From Streptomyces sp. NBC_01231 (GTDB lineage: Bacteria; Actinomycetota; Actinomycetes; Streptomycetales; Streptomycetaceae), in the NCBI GenBank assembly GCA_035999765.1, contig CP108521.1, forward strand, positions 8,742,001 through 8,806,000: a DNA stretch of 64,000 bases. Direction: 5' to 3'. A program made the translations under genes and the position numbers. A model generated the notes under the pieces. It searched no databases. It saw only the letters and a program-made list of their open reading frames with translations, and was not told the origin of the DNA. Shown here one piece after another: positions 18,776 through 28,012 of the stretch (its first letter is position 1; each line of letters begins with the position of its first letter).

Positions 18776-19984
18776 TTACGTGGTGGGGGCGGGCTGCTTG
18801 AGGAGTTCTGCGCGATAGCGCGCGGCTCGGGCGGCGGTCGCGGAACCGCCGAGCGCGACGACACCGACCAGCCGGCCGTCGCGGTGGTAGCCGACCAGGA
18901 CGTCGCCGGCCGGGTCGCCGTCGAGGACACGGACGTCGGCGAGGCCGAGCGTGGGCGCGCCGAAGGACTGCAGCCGGAAGTCGTGCTGGTCGCTCCAGAA
19001 GGTGGGCAGCGGGGCGAAGGGCGCCAACTCGGCCTCCTCGCCCGCGAGATGGGCGATCAGGCTCTGGGCCGCGTGTTTGGCGGTGTCGGTGGGGATGGAC
19101 CAGTGTTCGACCCGCCGTGGCACTCCGTCGTAGCGGGCATTGGGGAAGCGGGCCACATCGCCGACCGCGACGACGTGCGGGAAACCGGTCACCCGCAGCC
19201 ATTCGTCCGTGGGCACACCGTCGCTCAGGTCGAGCCCGTTTCCCGCCAGCCATTCCGTGTTGGCGAGCGAACCGACCGACTCCACCACCACGTCCGCCGG
19301 CAGCACGGTCCCGTCTGCCAAGCGCACACCGGTGACCCGGTCCTCGCCCTCGAAGCCGCTCACGCCGACGCCGAGCGCGAACCGCACACCGCGATCCTCG
19401 TGCCGTTCCAGCAGCGCTCCGGCGAGGAGTTCGCCGAGTGGACCGACCATCGGCAGGGGCAGCGGGTCGACGACGGTCACCTCGGTGAGGCCGAGACCGA
19501 CGGCGGTGGCAGCCACCTCGCAGCCGATGAAGCCGGCGCCGACCACGACGACCCGGGTCCCGGGCCGGGTCAGCTCGGTGCGCAGGCTGCGGGCGTCGGC
19601 GAGCGTGCGGACCGTGTGGCGGCCGGCGAGGGGACCCGGGCAGCGCAGCCGTCGGGGCCGCATACCGGTGGCTACGACCAGTCCGTCGTACGAGAGGGCC
19701 GAGCCGTCGTCGAGTGCGACGGTCCGCTCGGCGAGCCGGGCCGCGACGGCCTTCGCGCCCAGTCGCCACCGCACGTCGGCGGCGATCGACTTCGGGGTGA
19801 AGGCCAGCGACTCGAACGGCGCCTTGCCAGCCAGCACCTCCTTGGACAGCGGTGGCCGGTTGTAGGGCATGTGGGGTTCGTCCCCGAGGACCGTGACGGC
19901 GCCGCTCCAGCCCGCCGCGCGCAGTTGCTCGGCGGCGCGCAGACCGCCGAGGGAGGCACCGACGACGAGGATGCGTCCGGTCAC
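18776..19984 (-). CDS. FAD-dependent ferredoxin reductase
   Basis: 402 residues with two dinucleotide-binding folds: an FAD site at the N-terminus (ILVVGASLGGLRAAEQL) and an NAD(P)H site near residue 145 (VVVVGAGFIGCEVAA). It also has the YDGLVVATG and VVAVGDVARFPN motifs and the C-terminal reductase domain (FWSDQHDFRLQSFG) of oxygenase-coupled ferredoxin reductases. GTG at 19984, five bases after the ferredoxin stop, gives the expected N-terminus. It should pass electrons from NAD(P)H to the neighbouring ferredoxin and on to the P450 encoded at 21897. Confidence 0.9.
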   Translation of the reverse strand: MTGRILVVGASLGGLRAAEQLRAAGWSGAVTVLGDEPHMPYNRPPLSKEVLAGKAPFESLAFTPKSIAADVRWRLGAKAVAARLAERTVALDDGSALSYDGLVVATGMRPRRLRCPGPLAGRHTVRTLADARSLRTELTRPGTRVVVVGAGFIGCEVAATAVGLGLTEVTVVDPLPLPMVGPLGELLAGALLERHEDRGVRFALGVGVSGFEGEDRVTGVRLADGTVLPADVVVESVGSLANTEWLAGNGLDLSDGVPTDEWLRVTGFPHVVAVGDVARFPNARYDGVPRRVEHWSIPTDTAKHAAQSLIAHLAGEEAELAPFAPLPTFWSDQHDFRLQSFGAPTLGLADVRVLDGDPAGDVLVGYHRDGRLVGVVALGGSATAARAARYRAELLKQPAPTT

Positions 19985-19989
19985 GGGAC

Positions 19990-20178
19990 TCAGTCCTCGA
20001 TCCGGATGGCCTGGAGTGGGCACACGTCCGCGGCCTCCTCGACCTCGTCGCGCAGCGCGTCGTCGGGGTCCGGGACGTGGGCCAGACGACCGTCGTCGTC
20101 CAGGGAGAAGACGTCGGGGGCCGCGAAGGCGCACTGGCCGTGGTGCTGGCACTTGTTCATGTCGACGACGACCTTCAT
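19990..20178 (-). CDS. [3Fe-4S]-type ferredoxin
   Basis: 62 residues. The cluster motif CQHHGQC has His in place of the second Cys of a 4Fe-4S motif, and the last ligand is in CPLQAI; this is the P450-partner 3Fe-4S class. GGAGG lies 7 bases before the ATG. It is the first gene of the ferredoxin-reductase operon and diverges from the GS-like/P450 operon across a 331-bp region with two copies of the shared 17-bp motif. Confidence 0.92.
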   Translation of the reverse strand: MKVVVDMNKCQHHGQCAFAAPDVFSLDDDGRLAHVPDPDDALRDEVEEAADVCPLQAIRIED

Positions 20179-20288
20179 GGCCGGTCCTCCAGGGGGTGAG
20201 GGCGTCGGAGCAGGGCGAACAGAAGGGGGAGGGGCCCGCCGTGCGACATGCTCCTCGTTCAAAGGGGTACGAGAGACCTGCACCCTGA

Positions 20289-20305
20289 TTCGTTTGGCTT
20301 CAAAC
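20289..20305 (-). promoter_or_regulatory. Shared 17-bp operator motif, site 1
   Basis: On the minus strand it reads GTTTGAAGCCAAACGAA, matching the consensus RTTTGRNNNCAAACGAA derived from this site and five others in the window. It sits on the ferredoxin side of the divergent promoter. Confidence 0.65.
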
Positions 20306-20397
20306 AACATAAGGAGCGGCCAGCTACCGGTCAATACCTGTCCAGGTGGATAAATTTTTGGGGCGACCCCTTGCGGACGGCGAGGACCCTCCATACC

Positions 20398-20414
20398 GTT
20401 CGGGTGCAAACGAA
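20398..20414 (+). promoter_or_regulatory. Shared 17-bp operator motif, site 2
   Basis: GTTCGGGTGCAAACGAA matches the right half of the consensus perfectly and the left half weakly. It lies 96 bp before the GS-like start codon. Confidence 0.5.
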
Positions 20415-20509
20415 TAGCTTGAGGTGCCCCGGGGAGTACGTCCCCGTCCCCGTCCCGGCCCCGGCTCTCGTCTCTCACGTCACCCAACGCATCCGTCCGA
20501 GGAGAACCG

Positions 20510-21868
20510 GTGAGCGCTCACGACACCTCAGACATCCGCCGGCACATGGATCGGCTCGCCGCTGACGGCATCGATGTCGTCCGGGTGACCTATCCCGACC
20601 TCCTCGGCGCCGACCGGGCGCGGGACGTGCTGCTCGAGGAACTGCCCCGCGCCATGGGCCACGGGCTCGCCTTCTGCCGGGCCGTCTACCACACCAGCCC
20701 GCAGGGCGACGTCGTACCGGTCGTCGGCGGCCTGGACGCGGGCCTGCCGGACATCACCGTCCGGCCGGATCTAGACACGCTGGTCGCGCTGCCCTGGGAA
20801 GCCGGTGTGGCCGGTTGTCTCGCGGACGTCGTCGATCCTGCCACTGGATCGCCTGCTCCCGAGTCGCCCCGTGACCTGCTGCGGGGTGTCCTCGCCCGCT
20901 GCGAGGAGCGGGGCTTGCGGCCGGTCGTGGGACCCGAGCTGGAGTACTTCCTGTGTGACCCGGATCCCGCCGGAGGCTGGCGGCGGTACGCACCCGAGTC
21001 CGGCGTCGTCTACACCGCGGGACTGCGCGCCGACCCTGACAACCACCTCCTGCGCACCCTACGGCGCGTCCGGGACCTCGGCGTCGGCGTACTCAGCGGT
21101 AACCACGAGTTCGACGGTGGCCAGTTCGAGATCAACCTCCGGCACTCCGAGGCACTGTCGGCCGCCGACCGGGCCTTCCGCTTCAAGGCCGCGATCAAGG
21201 AGCTGGCACGCCGGGAAGGCCGTCTCGCCACCTTCATGGCCAAGCCGTTCAACGACGCCGGCGGCTCCGGGTTCCACCTCCACCTGTCCTGCGAGACCGC
21301 CGAAGAGGAAGGCGCCCGCAACACCTTCGACGATCCCTCAGGCGCGTACGGCCTGTCGGACACCGCCCGCCAGGCGGTCGCCGGAGTCCTTGCCCACGCC
21401 CCCGCCCTCGCCGCGCTGCTCAACCCGACCGTCAACTCGTACAAACGCTTCGGGCCCGACACCCTCGCGCCCTGGCTGATCGACTGGGGGCTCGACAACC
21501 GCAGCGCCATGGTCCGTATCCCGCCCGAGCGTGGCTCCGGCGCCCGTCTCGAACTGCGCCAGGGCGACGCGAGCGCCAACCCCTACCTGGCGATCGCCGG
21601 TACGGTCGCGGCCGCGCTGCTGGGCGTACTGGCGGGCGAGGAACCCTCCGCCCCGCTGGAGGGCTACGGCTACGACGCCGCCCGCTCCGCGCTGCTGCCC
21701 GGCTCCCTGTCCGCCGCGCTCGACGCGCTCGAGGCGGACTCCGCCCTCGTCGACGTACTCGGCAAGGACTTCGTCGTCTCTTTCGTCGCCTACAAGCGGA
21801 ACGAGGTCGAGCGCTTCCAACGGCATGTCACCGACTGGGAGTTCACCGAGTACGCCTACCACCTGTGA
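20510..21868 (+). CDS. Glutamine-synthetase-like gamma-glutamyl-amine ligase
   Basis: 452 residues of the GS fold. Short N-terminal beta-grasp (VVRVTYPDLLGADRARDV), then catalytic motifs GPELEYFL, NHEFDGGQFEIN, FMAKPFNDAGGSGFHLHLS, NSYKRFGPD and RIPPERGSGARLELRQGDASANPYL. In these proteins the ammonia pocket is altered, and characterised members (PuuA, GlnA3/GlnA4, IpuC, TdnQ) ligate glutamate to amines. GTG at 20510 is preceded by GAGGAGAA. It is 28 bp upstream of the P450 gene and is a paralogue of the gene at 43091-44479. Amine substrate is not known. Confidence 0.85.
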   Translation: MSAHDTSDIRRHMDRLAADGIDVVRVTYPDLLGADRARDVLLEELPRAMGHGLAFCRAVYHTSPQGDVVPVVGGLDAGLPDITVRPDLDTLVALPWEAGVAGCLADVVDPATGSPAPESPRDLLRGVLARCEERGLRPVVGPELEYFLCDPDPAGGWRRYAPESGVVYTAGLRADPDNHLLRTLRRVRDLGVGVLSGNHEFDGGQFEINLRHSEALSAADRAFRFKAAIKELARREGRLATFMAKPFNDAGGSGFHLHLSCETAEEEGARNTFDDPSGAYGLSDTARQAVAGVLAHAPALAALLNPTVNSYKRFGPDTLAPWLIDWGLDNRSAMVRIPPERGSGARLELRQGDASANPYLAIAGTVAAALLGVLAGEEPSAPLEGYGYDAARSALLPGSLSAALDALEADSALVDVLGKDFVVSFVAYKRNEVERFQRHVTDWEFTEYAYHL

Positions 21869-21896
21869 CGCCGTCCGCCACACCGAGGAGCCACCC

Positions 21897-23180
21897 ATGA
21901 CCGAAACGTCGGCCACCGCCGTGAACGACCCGCTGCCCCTCGCGGACGTCGACCTCGCCGACCTCGACAACTTCACCGACGGCGTCACCCCCTGGCGCAT
22001 GTTCCACACCCTGCGTCATGAGGACCCGGTGCACTGGCAGCCGGAACCAGCGCCCAACTCCGGCTTCTGGGCGGTGACCCGGCACGCGGACATCGCCCGG
22101 GTCGACCGTGACGCCGAGACGTTCACCTCCACCAGGTTCGTCAACCTCGAAGAGGTCGACGACGACCAGATCAAGAAACGGGCCTCCATCCTGGAACTGG
22201 ACGGGGTCCGCCACCGGGCGCTGCGCAGTGTGATCCAGCGGCAGTTCGGGGCCGGTGTCATCAACAGCTACGGCGACTTCCTGCGCGGTCTGACGGCCAG
22301 GACCCTGGACGCGGCCCTGGCCAAGGGCACCTTCGATTTCGTCAGGGAGGTCTCGGCCGACTTCCCCATCAACGTGCTTGCCCGCCTTCTCGACGTACCG
22401 CCGACGGACAACCAGCAGCTCATCAACTGGGGCAACCGGATCATCGGCAACACCGACCCCGGCTACGCGGACGTACTGCTGCACAGTCAGGAGAGCGAGA
22501 AGTACCGCGATCTGCCGTTCCGTTCGCCCGCCTCACTCGAAGTCTTCCAGTACGGCCGGGAGTTGGCGCGCGTGCGCCGCGGCGGGGACGGTGACGACCT
22601 CGTCTCCAAGCTCGTCAACACCACCCCGCGCGACGGAGTCCCGCTGTCCGACCAGGACTTCGACAACTACTTCCTGCTGCTGGTGGTGGCCGGCAATGAG
22701 ACCACCCGGCACACCATCACCCACTCCATGCTGGCCCTCCTCCAGCACCCTGAACAGCTCGCCCGGCTCAAGGACGACCCGTCCCTGATCCCCGGCGCGG
22801 TCGAGGAGTTCCTGCGGTGGGCCTCGCCCGTCTACCACTTCCGCCGCACCGCGACCCGGGACGTCGAACTCGGCGGCAAGAAGGTCAGGGAGGGCGACAA
22901 GGTGGTCATGTGGTTCGCCTCCGGAAACCGTGACGAGGAGGTCTTCAATAACCCGTATGACTTCGACGTGGCCCGGCAGCACAACGACCACGTCACCTTC
23001 GGCAAGGGCAGCCCGCATCTGTGCCTGGGGAACCTCCTGGCCCGCACCGAGATCCGCATCGTGTTCGAGGAACTCATCCCCCGCCTGGCGGACATCCGCC
23101 TGGTCGGAGAGGTACCGCGGGTGCGATCGAACTTCGTCAACGGCATCAAGAAACTGCCCGTCGAGGTGTCACTGGACTGA
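21897..23180 (+). CDS. Cytochrome P450
   Basis: 427 residues. I-helix oxygen-binding motif AGNETTR (about residues 265-271), ExxR in EEFLRW, and haem-ligand region FGKGSPHLCLG with Cys376; the segment between Gly and His carries two extra residues relative to the common FGxGxHxCxG. GAGGAG precedes the ATG. Co-transcribed with the GS-like gene and divergent from the ferredoxin and reductase genes, which complete a class I redox chain. An oxidation of a glutamylated or free amine substrate is inferred from the neighbourhood. Confidence 0.93.
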   Translation: MTETSATAVNDPLPLADVDLADLDNFTDGVTPWRMFHTLRHEDPVHWQPEPAPNSGFWAVTRHADIARVDRDAETFTSTRFVNLEEVDDDQIKKRASILELDGVRHRALRSVIQRQFGAGVINSYGDFLRGLTARTLDAALAKGTFDFVREVSADFPINVLARLLDVPPTDNQQLINWGNRIIGNTDPGYADVLLHSQESEKYRDLPFRSPASLEVFQYGRELARVRRGGDGDDLVSKLVNTTPRDGVPLSDQDFDNYFLLLVVAGNETTRHTITHSMLALLQHPEQLARLKDDPSLIPGAVEEFLRWASPVYHFRRTATRDVELGGKKVREGDKVVMWFASGNRDEEVFNNPYDFDVARQHNDHVTFGKGSPHLCLGNLLARTEIRIVFEELIPRLADIRLVGEVPRVRSNFVNGIKKLPVEVSLD

Positions 23181-23289
23181 GACGTCCCTGACGTTCGTCC
23201 GAGGGCTCCGGGGACCCGGTGCCGGCGCGCGGACTTCCGTCACCCCACGTGCCGCAACCCCGTCGCCTGCCTGAGGAACAAGAGTTCGC

Positions 23290-23735
23290 GGAGCTCGACG
23301 GCCCTCATCGAGGCCCGGTTTCACGAGCACCCGCATGCCGAGGTGATCCGCAGCCTGCCCGGCACGGGCGCCATGCTCGGGGGCCACCTTGATCGCCGCG
23401 ACCGGCGGCGACATGGAAGCCTTCGGCACATCCGACCGGCTGGCCGCCTTCGTCGGCCTGTCACCGGTACCACGCGACTCCGGACGCGTCAGCGGCAACC
23501 TGCGTCGGCCCCGCCGCTATCACCGCGGCCTCCTGCGGGCCTTCTATCGCTCCTCCATGGCCAGCCTGAGGACCTGCCCCGCCTCACGCGTGTCTTACGA
23601 ACGCAGCGCGCCGAAGGCAAGGGGGCACAAGCAAGCCGTGCCGTCCCTCGCCCGTCGCAGAGCCACGATATGTGGGCGATGATCCGCGACGGAGCGTGCT
23701 ACGAAACAGCACAAACAGCCACCGCGGCAATACTC
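23290..23735 (+). pseudogene. IS110-family transposase remnant (C-terminal part)
   Basis: ALIEARFHEHPHAEVIRSLPG and TGAMLG, then after a one-base insertion LIAATGGDMEAFGTSDRLAAF, VGLSPVPRDSGRVSGNLRRP and RRYHRGLLRAFYRSSMASLR. This is the Tnp IS116/IS110/IS902 domain. A further shift leads to a last piece, MWAMIRDGACYE. The N-terminal DEDD half is absent. It marks an old insertion between the P450 operon and the following regulon. Confidence 0.8.
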
Positions 23736-24298
23736 TCGGGACGTTTCACGGTTTTGCCCACGTCGAATTGGGTGGCGGACCGCCGGTACAGCGCGCTGAC
23801 CGCCGCCCCCACTGACGACGGCTGCTGGCGGGTGACCGCCGCCGAAACTGTCAGAGGTGTGCGGGGCCGGCCTGGCGCGGATGAGCCGAGCGCGTCCTGG
23901 TCGCGGGCCGCACCGCCGGCCATTCTCCTCACCGGCTGAACTCTTGTTACGCTCCGCGACCGGGCCCCGACGAGTGGGGCAGAGCCGATTCACCGGCTGC
24001 CGGCGGGGAGATTTATTGGCCGCCTTCAGAACAAGGAACTGGCCATTGACAGTCGGAGCTGGACCGTGCTGCACTGACTCGCCAGGCTTCCTGGAAGCGG
24101 CCGAGAAGGGCAATGGGCGAGGGCGCCCATCCATTCGAACTGGACGGACATCCCTCTCGTGCGGTGCATTGGATCCGCGACGGATTGCCGCTGCGCGCCT
24201 GAAATCAGGCGATCATCATTGAGTGTGCGATCAGTCCTGGAGAGCAGGCATTCGGCCGCTGGATTCGATTGGGTAAGCGTGATCAAAGGTATGGACAG
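23736..24298. other. Gene-free region upstream of the PucR-like gene
   Basis: 563 bp. Short open frames on both strands show no family resemblance and inconsistent codon use. It presumably includes the PucR promoter; no motif stands out. Confidence 0.4.
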
Positions 24299-25510
24299 AT
24301 GCACACCGACGAAATCCAGCAAATCGTCGATGGGCTGGCAGAGAGGCTCGGTCGTTCCGTTGCCATCGATGACCCGACCCTGCGGCTGATCGTAGCGAGC
24401 CGGCATTTCGGGGATGAAGACGCATGTCGTGTTCAAGCCGTCATGCTGCGTCAACTGGAGCGCCGGATCACAGAATGGGTGCTGGATCATGGCATCGTGG
24501 ATTTCAAGGGGCCCGGTTACGTGCCGGGCGACCCAGAGGTCGGCAGCAGCAGACGTCTGTGCGTGCCCTTGCGCTGTCATGGACTGCTCGTCGGCTACCT
24601 GTGGCTGATCGACGACGACGAGACACTGAGCAAGGAAGAGATCGACGACGCCGAGTCGGCAGCGGAGGCAGTGGCCGTAGCGCTGTATCGGCGGGAGCTT
24701 CTGAACCAGCGGGAGCGAAGTCGGCGGCAGGAACTGGTATGGGCTTTGGTGTCCACGGACCCTGCCGCACGCGCACGGGCATGGCAGGAAGCCGTCGACG
24801 AGCAGCGGCTGTGTTCCACCGAGTACATGGTCGCTGCTGTCATCGAGGCTGCCGGGTCTCCCCAGGAAGCCGGTCCGGATGACATGGAAACGGCACTGGC
24901 GCTCGCCGTGGAGAACGTGGTTCGTACGCAGCCGGCTGCTTCCACGCTGTCGACCACACAGGGACGGCGCGCGTTGTTGATCACGACAGGCGTCCGCCGA
25001 CCGAGCCAGGAGACACTGGCAGCCCGGGTGCTACGTGAGCTCGACGCCCGCAAGTCTCCCGGCCTCCGGTGGACCATCGGCTTTGGCTCCGTCGTTGCCC
25101 ACGCCGACGATGCCGCCCTGTCCTACGAGCAAGCCCGGCTTGCTGCCAAAGCCGCCGTTCTGCTGCCGGAGTTGGGTGACATCGTGCACTGGGCCGCTCT
25201 CGGCCCGTACTCCATGCTGCTCAAACTGCCGCCCGGGGAGCTGAAGCCGTCGAGTTGCCCGCTGCCGCTGCTCAGGCTCATCGAGCAGGATCCCGGCGGT
25301 TCGTTGCTGTCGACACTCGAGTCGTATCTCGACTGTGCGGGGGACGCCGCGCGGACTGCGGAGACGCTTCATGTTCACAGGAGCACGCTGTACTACCGGC
25401 TCGGCCGGATCGAAGCCATCTGCGATGTGGATCTGCGTGATGGGACAGCACGGCTGACGCTTCACATGGGCACCAAGCTGGTCCGTCTCACATCGCTACG
25501 CCCGGCATGA
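24299..25510 (+). CDS. PucR-family transcriptional regulator
   Basis: 403 residues. The C-terminus (SLLSTLESYLDCAGDAARTAETLHVHRSTLYYRL split, then GRIEAI) is the PucR HTH_30 domain, preceded by a GGDEF-like regulatory region (WTIGFGSVVAHADDAALSYEQARLAAKAA) and an N-terminal sensor part. ATG at 24299 has AAAGG upstream; a TTG ten codons earlier is possible. It lies upstream of an amino acid ABC transporter and two amine-oxidising flavoenzymes, so it probably activates that nitrogen-compound module when the substrate is present. Confidence 0.88.
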   Translation: MHTDEIQQIVDGLAERLGRSVAIDDPTLRLIVASRHFGDEDACRVQAVMLRQLERRITEWVLDHGIVDFKGPGYVPGDPEVGSSRRLCVPLRCHGLLVGYLWLIDDDETLSKEEIDDAESAAEAVAVALYRRELLNQRERSRRQELVWALVSTDPAARARAWQEAVDEQRLCSTEYMVAAVIEAAGSPQEAGPDDMETALALAVENVVRTQPAASTLSTTQGRRALLITTGVRRPSQETLAARVLRELDARKSPGLRWTIGFGSVVAHADDAALSYEQARLAAKAAVLLPELGDIVHWAALGPYSMLLKLPPGELKPSSCPLPLLRLIEQDPGGSLLSTLESYLDCAGDAARTAETLHVHRSTLYYRLGRIEAICDVDLRDGTARLTLHMGTKLVRLTSLRPA

Positions 25511-25832
25511 AACGTCTGAACAATAGTGCTCTGAACAGATGTCGCAACGGCTCCCCGATGCGTTCGACATCCGCACGTGGTCGCTGACACTGCCATGGAC
25601 GCAGTCTTACTGGCATCCAAACGGAGGCCAGGCGTGAGACTCAGGTAGTCGAGCGGCAGCGGCAATCGGTGCAGGCGCTCCGGAATTGTTCAGCGTGATC
25701 TCATGCCGCCAGCCCTCGATTCCATCGCCGGTGGCCGAGTGGTAACCGTATCAATTCATGATCGGGCTTTCGGGGCAGCGCTCTGCCCCAGCCAGCAGGT
25801 GACGTGAACATGTACGAAGGAAACGAGACCTG
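25511..25832. promoter_or_regulatory. Promoter region of the amino acid importer operon
   Basis: 322 bp without a gene. The octamer CTGAACAA/G occurs at 25516-25523 and 25531-25538 and inverted (TTGTTCAG) at 25686-25693. These are candidate regulator sites, possibly for the PucR-like protein. Confidence 0.35.
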
Positions 25833-26681
25833 GTGAAGACATTCAACGAATCCGTGAACGCCGGCGGCGACTCGGTCGGTGATTCTCCCGTCAGGGTGGA
25901 GGCCGCGAGTGTGAGAACACCTCTACTGCGTCTAGAGGGCGTCAGTGTGCGCTATCGCAACCATCAGGTCGTGCATGACGTCTCGCTGGACGTCCATTCC
26001 GGCCAGGTTGTCGCCCTCATCGGCCCCAGCGGTGCCGGCAAGAGCAGCCTTCTGCGATGTATCAACTTTCTCGAGACGCCCGCCGAGGGAGCCGTGCACC
26101 TGGCCGGACACAGGGTTGGTTTCGTGCAGCGCGGTGACAGTTTCGTACCAGCCGGCGCCCAGCGGTCGGCCGAACACCGACGCGAAGTCGGCATGGTTTT
26201 TCAGCAATTCAATCTGTTTCCCCACCTGTCTGCCGTCGAAAACGTGATGCTTGCCCAGGTGCACGCGCTGAAGCGATCGCGGAGTGAGGCGAGAGAACGG
26301 GCCCTGCAAGAGCTCGCGCACGTCGGGCTCGCGGACAAGGCGGATGCCCTGCCCGCCAAGTGCTCGGGCGGGCAGCAGCAGCGCATCGCCATCGCCAGGG
26401 CTCTGGCGATGGATCCGAAGCTGATGCTTTTCGACGAGGCGACGTCAGCGCTCGATCCGGAACTTGCCGTTGAGGTGTTGGGCACCATGCGGCGGCTCGC
26501 GTCCGAGGGTATGACCATGATCGTTGTGACGCACGAAATGCACTTCGCCGAAGAAGTGGCCGACCGGGTCGTTTTCATGGCGGATGGAAGGATCGTCGAG
26601 GAGGGGTCAGCACATCAGGTCATGAGGCAGCCGCAGCACGAGAGAACCAAAAAGTTCCTGTCTGCGGTTCGGGGGCGATGA
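25833..26681 (+). CDS. Polar amino acid ABC transporter ATPase
   Basis: 282 residues. Walker A GPSGAGKS at about residues 64-71, Q-loop FQQFNLFPHLS, signature CSGGQQQRIAIARAL (Cys where Leu is usual), Walker B LMLFDEATSALD and switch His in VVTHEM. It is most like the GlnQ/HisP group. The first 30 residues are an unusual acidic extension, so a later start is possible. It leads a four-gene operon with two permeases and a binding protein. Confidence 0.93.
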   Translation: MKTFNESVNAGGDSVGDSPVRVEAASVRTPLLRLEGVSVRYRNHQVVHDVSLDVHSGQVVALIGPSGAGKSSLLRCINFLETPAEGAVHLAGHRVGFVQRGDSFVPAGAQRSAEHRREVGMVFQQFNLFPHLSAVENVMLAQVHALKRSRSEARERALQELAHVGLADKADALPAKCSGGQQQRIAIARALAMDPKLMLFDEATSALDPELAVEVLGTMRRLASEGMTMIVVTHEMHFAEEVADRVVFMADGRIVEEGSAHQVMRQPQHERTKKFLSAVRGR

Positions 26682-26685
26682 CCTA

Positions 26686-27327
26686 GTGCTGCACTACCTT
26701 TCCATTCTCGCGAACGGTATCGGCCAGACCGTCGCCATCACCGTGACCTCGTTTGTCATTGGCGCGGTCCTGGGACTTCCCCTCGCGCTGATGCGCTATT
26801 CCGGGCCACTTCCGTTGCGACTGATCGGCGGGGCAGCCGTCGAAACCGTCAGGGCGATACCGCCGATCGTGTGGCTGTTCATCGTCTTCTACGGCATCGG
26901 CTCCGGAAGTGTTCAGTTGAGCACCTTCGAGGCAGCCGTCATCGGGCTGGGAATCATCGCAGCGGCCTATCTGTCCGAGATCTACCGCGCCGGGTTGAAG
27001 GCGGTGGCCCAGGGCCAGTGGGAGGCAGCCCAGGCGTTGGGCCTGCCACGCCTGGCCATCTATCGCAAGGTGATCTTCCCTCAGATGCTGGGCGTCGTCA
27101 TCCCGCCCTCGGCCACCTATGGCATCGGTCTACTCAAAGACAGCGCGATCGCCTCGGTCATCGGCGCGACGGATATCACCTTCTACGCGTCCCAGGAAAC
27201 TCAGGCGACGTTGCAAGGGCTCTCCGTATTCGGTATCGCCGCACTCCTCTATATCGCCCTGAGCATACCCATCGCCGCGACTTCCAGGATCACTGACCGG
27301 AAGCTCACCGAGAGGCTGGCGCAGTGA
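26686..27327 (+). CDS. Amino acid ABC transporter permease (HisM/GlnP type)
   Basis: 213 residues with about five membrane helices, the VETVRAIPPIVWLFIVFYGIG stretch and the EAA loop GQWEAAQALGLPRLAIYRKVIFPQ. GTG start 4 bp after the ATPase stop. Half of a heteromeric channel with the next gene. Confidence 0.93.
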   Translation: MLHYLSILANGIGQTVAITVTSFVIGAVLGLPLALMRYSGPLPLRLIGGAAVETVRAIPPIVWLFIVFYGIGSGSVQLSTFEAAVIGLGIIAAAYLSEIYRAGLKAVAQGQWEAAQALGLPRLAIYRKVIFPQMLGVVIPPSATYGIGLLKDSAIASVIGATDITFYASQETQATLQGLSVFGIAALLYIALSIPIAATSRITDRKLTERLAQ

Positions 27328-27971
27328 TGTCTTCCTGGCACGATCTCTTTCCCCAGTTCCTGCCCGGCCTGTGGGTGACTCTGAAGCTGACACTTGGCGG
27401 CCTGATCTTCGGACTTCCGCTCGGAGTCGTACTGGCCGTCGTCACAAGCTCTTCCTGGCGACTCGCCAAGTGGGTAGGGATCGGGTTTGTCGAACTCGGA
27501 CGCGGGACCCCGGGCCTCATCGTGCTGTATCTCGTCTATTACGGCCTGCCGCAGGCGGGACTGACACTGCGCGACATCACCGCAGCCACTGTCGCCCTGA
27601 GCTTCACCACCTGCGCTTATACCAGCGAAATCTTCCGCGCCGGTCTCGTCGCGGTTCCGCAGGGCCAACGGGAAGCCAGCCGCGCACTCGGGCTGACCCC
27701 CTGGAAGGAACTGCGTCTGGTCGTCCTGCCTCAGGCTCTGCGCATCGTGATCTCGCCACTGATCGGCTGGGCGATCATCCTCTACCAGGGAACCTCGTTG
27801 GCCTTCGCCATCTCTGTACCCGAGCTGCTCAGCCGGGCTTACAACGCCGGGTCGATCACCTTCCAGTACGGCTCCGCCCTGGCCCTGGCCGGTCTGATGT
27901 ACGCCGTCGTCTCACTCTCCGCGACGGGCCTGGCCGGCTGGACCCGCTCACGCGCAACCACCGCGCACTGA
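27327..27971 (+). CDS. Amino acid ABC transporter permease (second subunit)
   Basis: 214 residues, about five membrane helices, with FVELGRGTPGLIVLYLVYYGL and EAA loop GQREASRALGLTPWKELRLVVLPQ. The ATG at 27327 overlaps the previous stop by one base; a GTG directly before it (27324) is equally possible. Either way the two permeases are translationally coupled. Confidence 0.92.
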   Translation: MSSWHDLFPQFLPGLWVTLKLTLGGLIFGLPLGVVLAVVTSSSWRLAKWVGIGFVELGRGTPGLIVLYLVYYGLPQAGLTLRDITAATVALSFTTCAYTSEIFRAGLVAVPQGQREASRALGLTPWKELRLVVLPQALRIVISPLIGWAIILYQGTSLAFAISVPELLSRAYNAGSITFQYGSALALAGLMYAVVSLSATGLAGWTRSRATTAH

Positions 27972-28012
27972 CCATCCGCTCCTCTCTCCCTCACTACCCC
28001 GCAGGAGTAAAA

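Larger units (their letters stand above)
20179..20509. promoter_or_regulatory. Divergent promoter region of the ferredoxin and GS-like/P450 operons
   Basis: 331 bp without a gene. It contains two copies of the motif found around the MarR gene (20289-20305 and 20398-20414). The region is locally AT-richer than its surroundings (near 20345-20360), as expected for promoters. Confidence 0.6.

Noticed and set aside
18737..20353. Open frame of 538 codons on the plus strand
   Set aside because: Antisense to the ferredoxin reductase and ferredoxin genes, which have complete motifs and good starts.
20510..21868. Annotation as housekeeping glutamine synthetase (also for 43091-44479)
   Set aside because: Both proteins sit in catabolic operons, have the amine-ligase type N-terminus and lack the usual nitrogen-regulated context.
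17902..23180. Secondary-metabolite cluster around the P450
   Set aside because: No polyketide, peptide or terpene synthase gene is present; the shared operator and GS-like partner point to catabolism.
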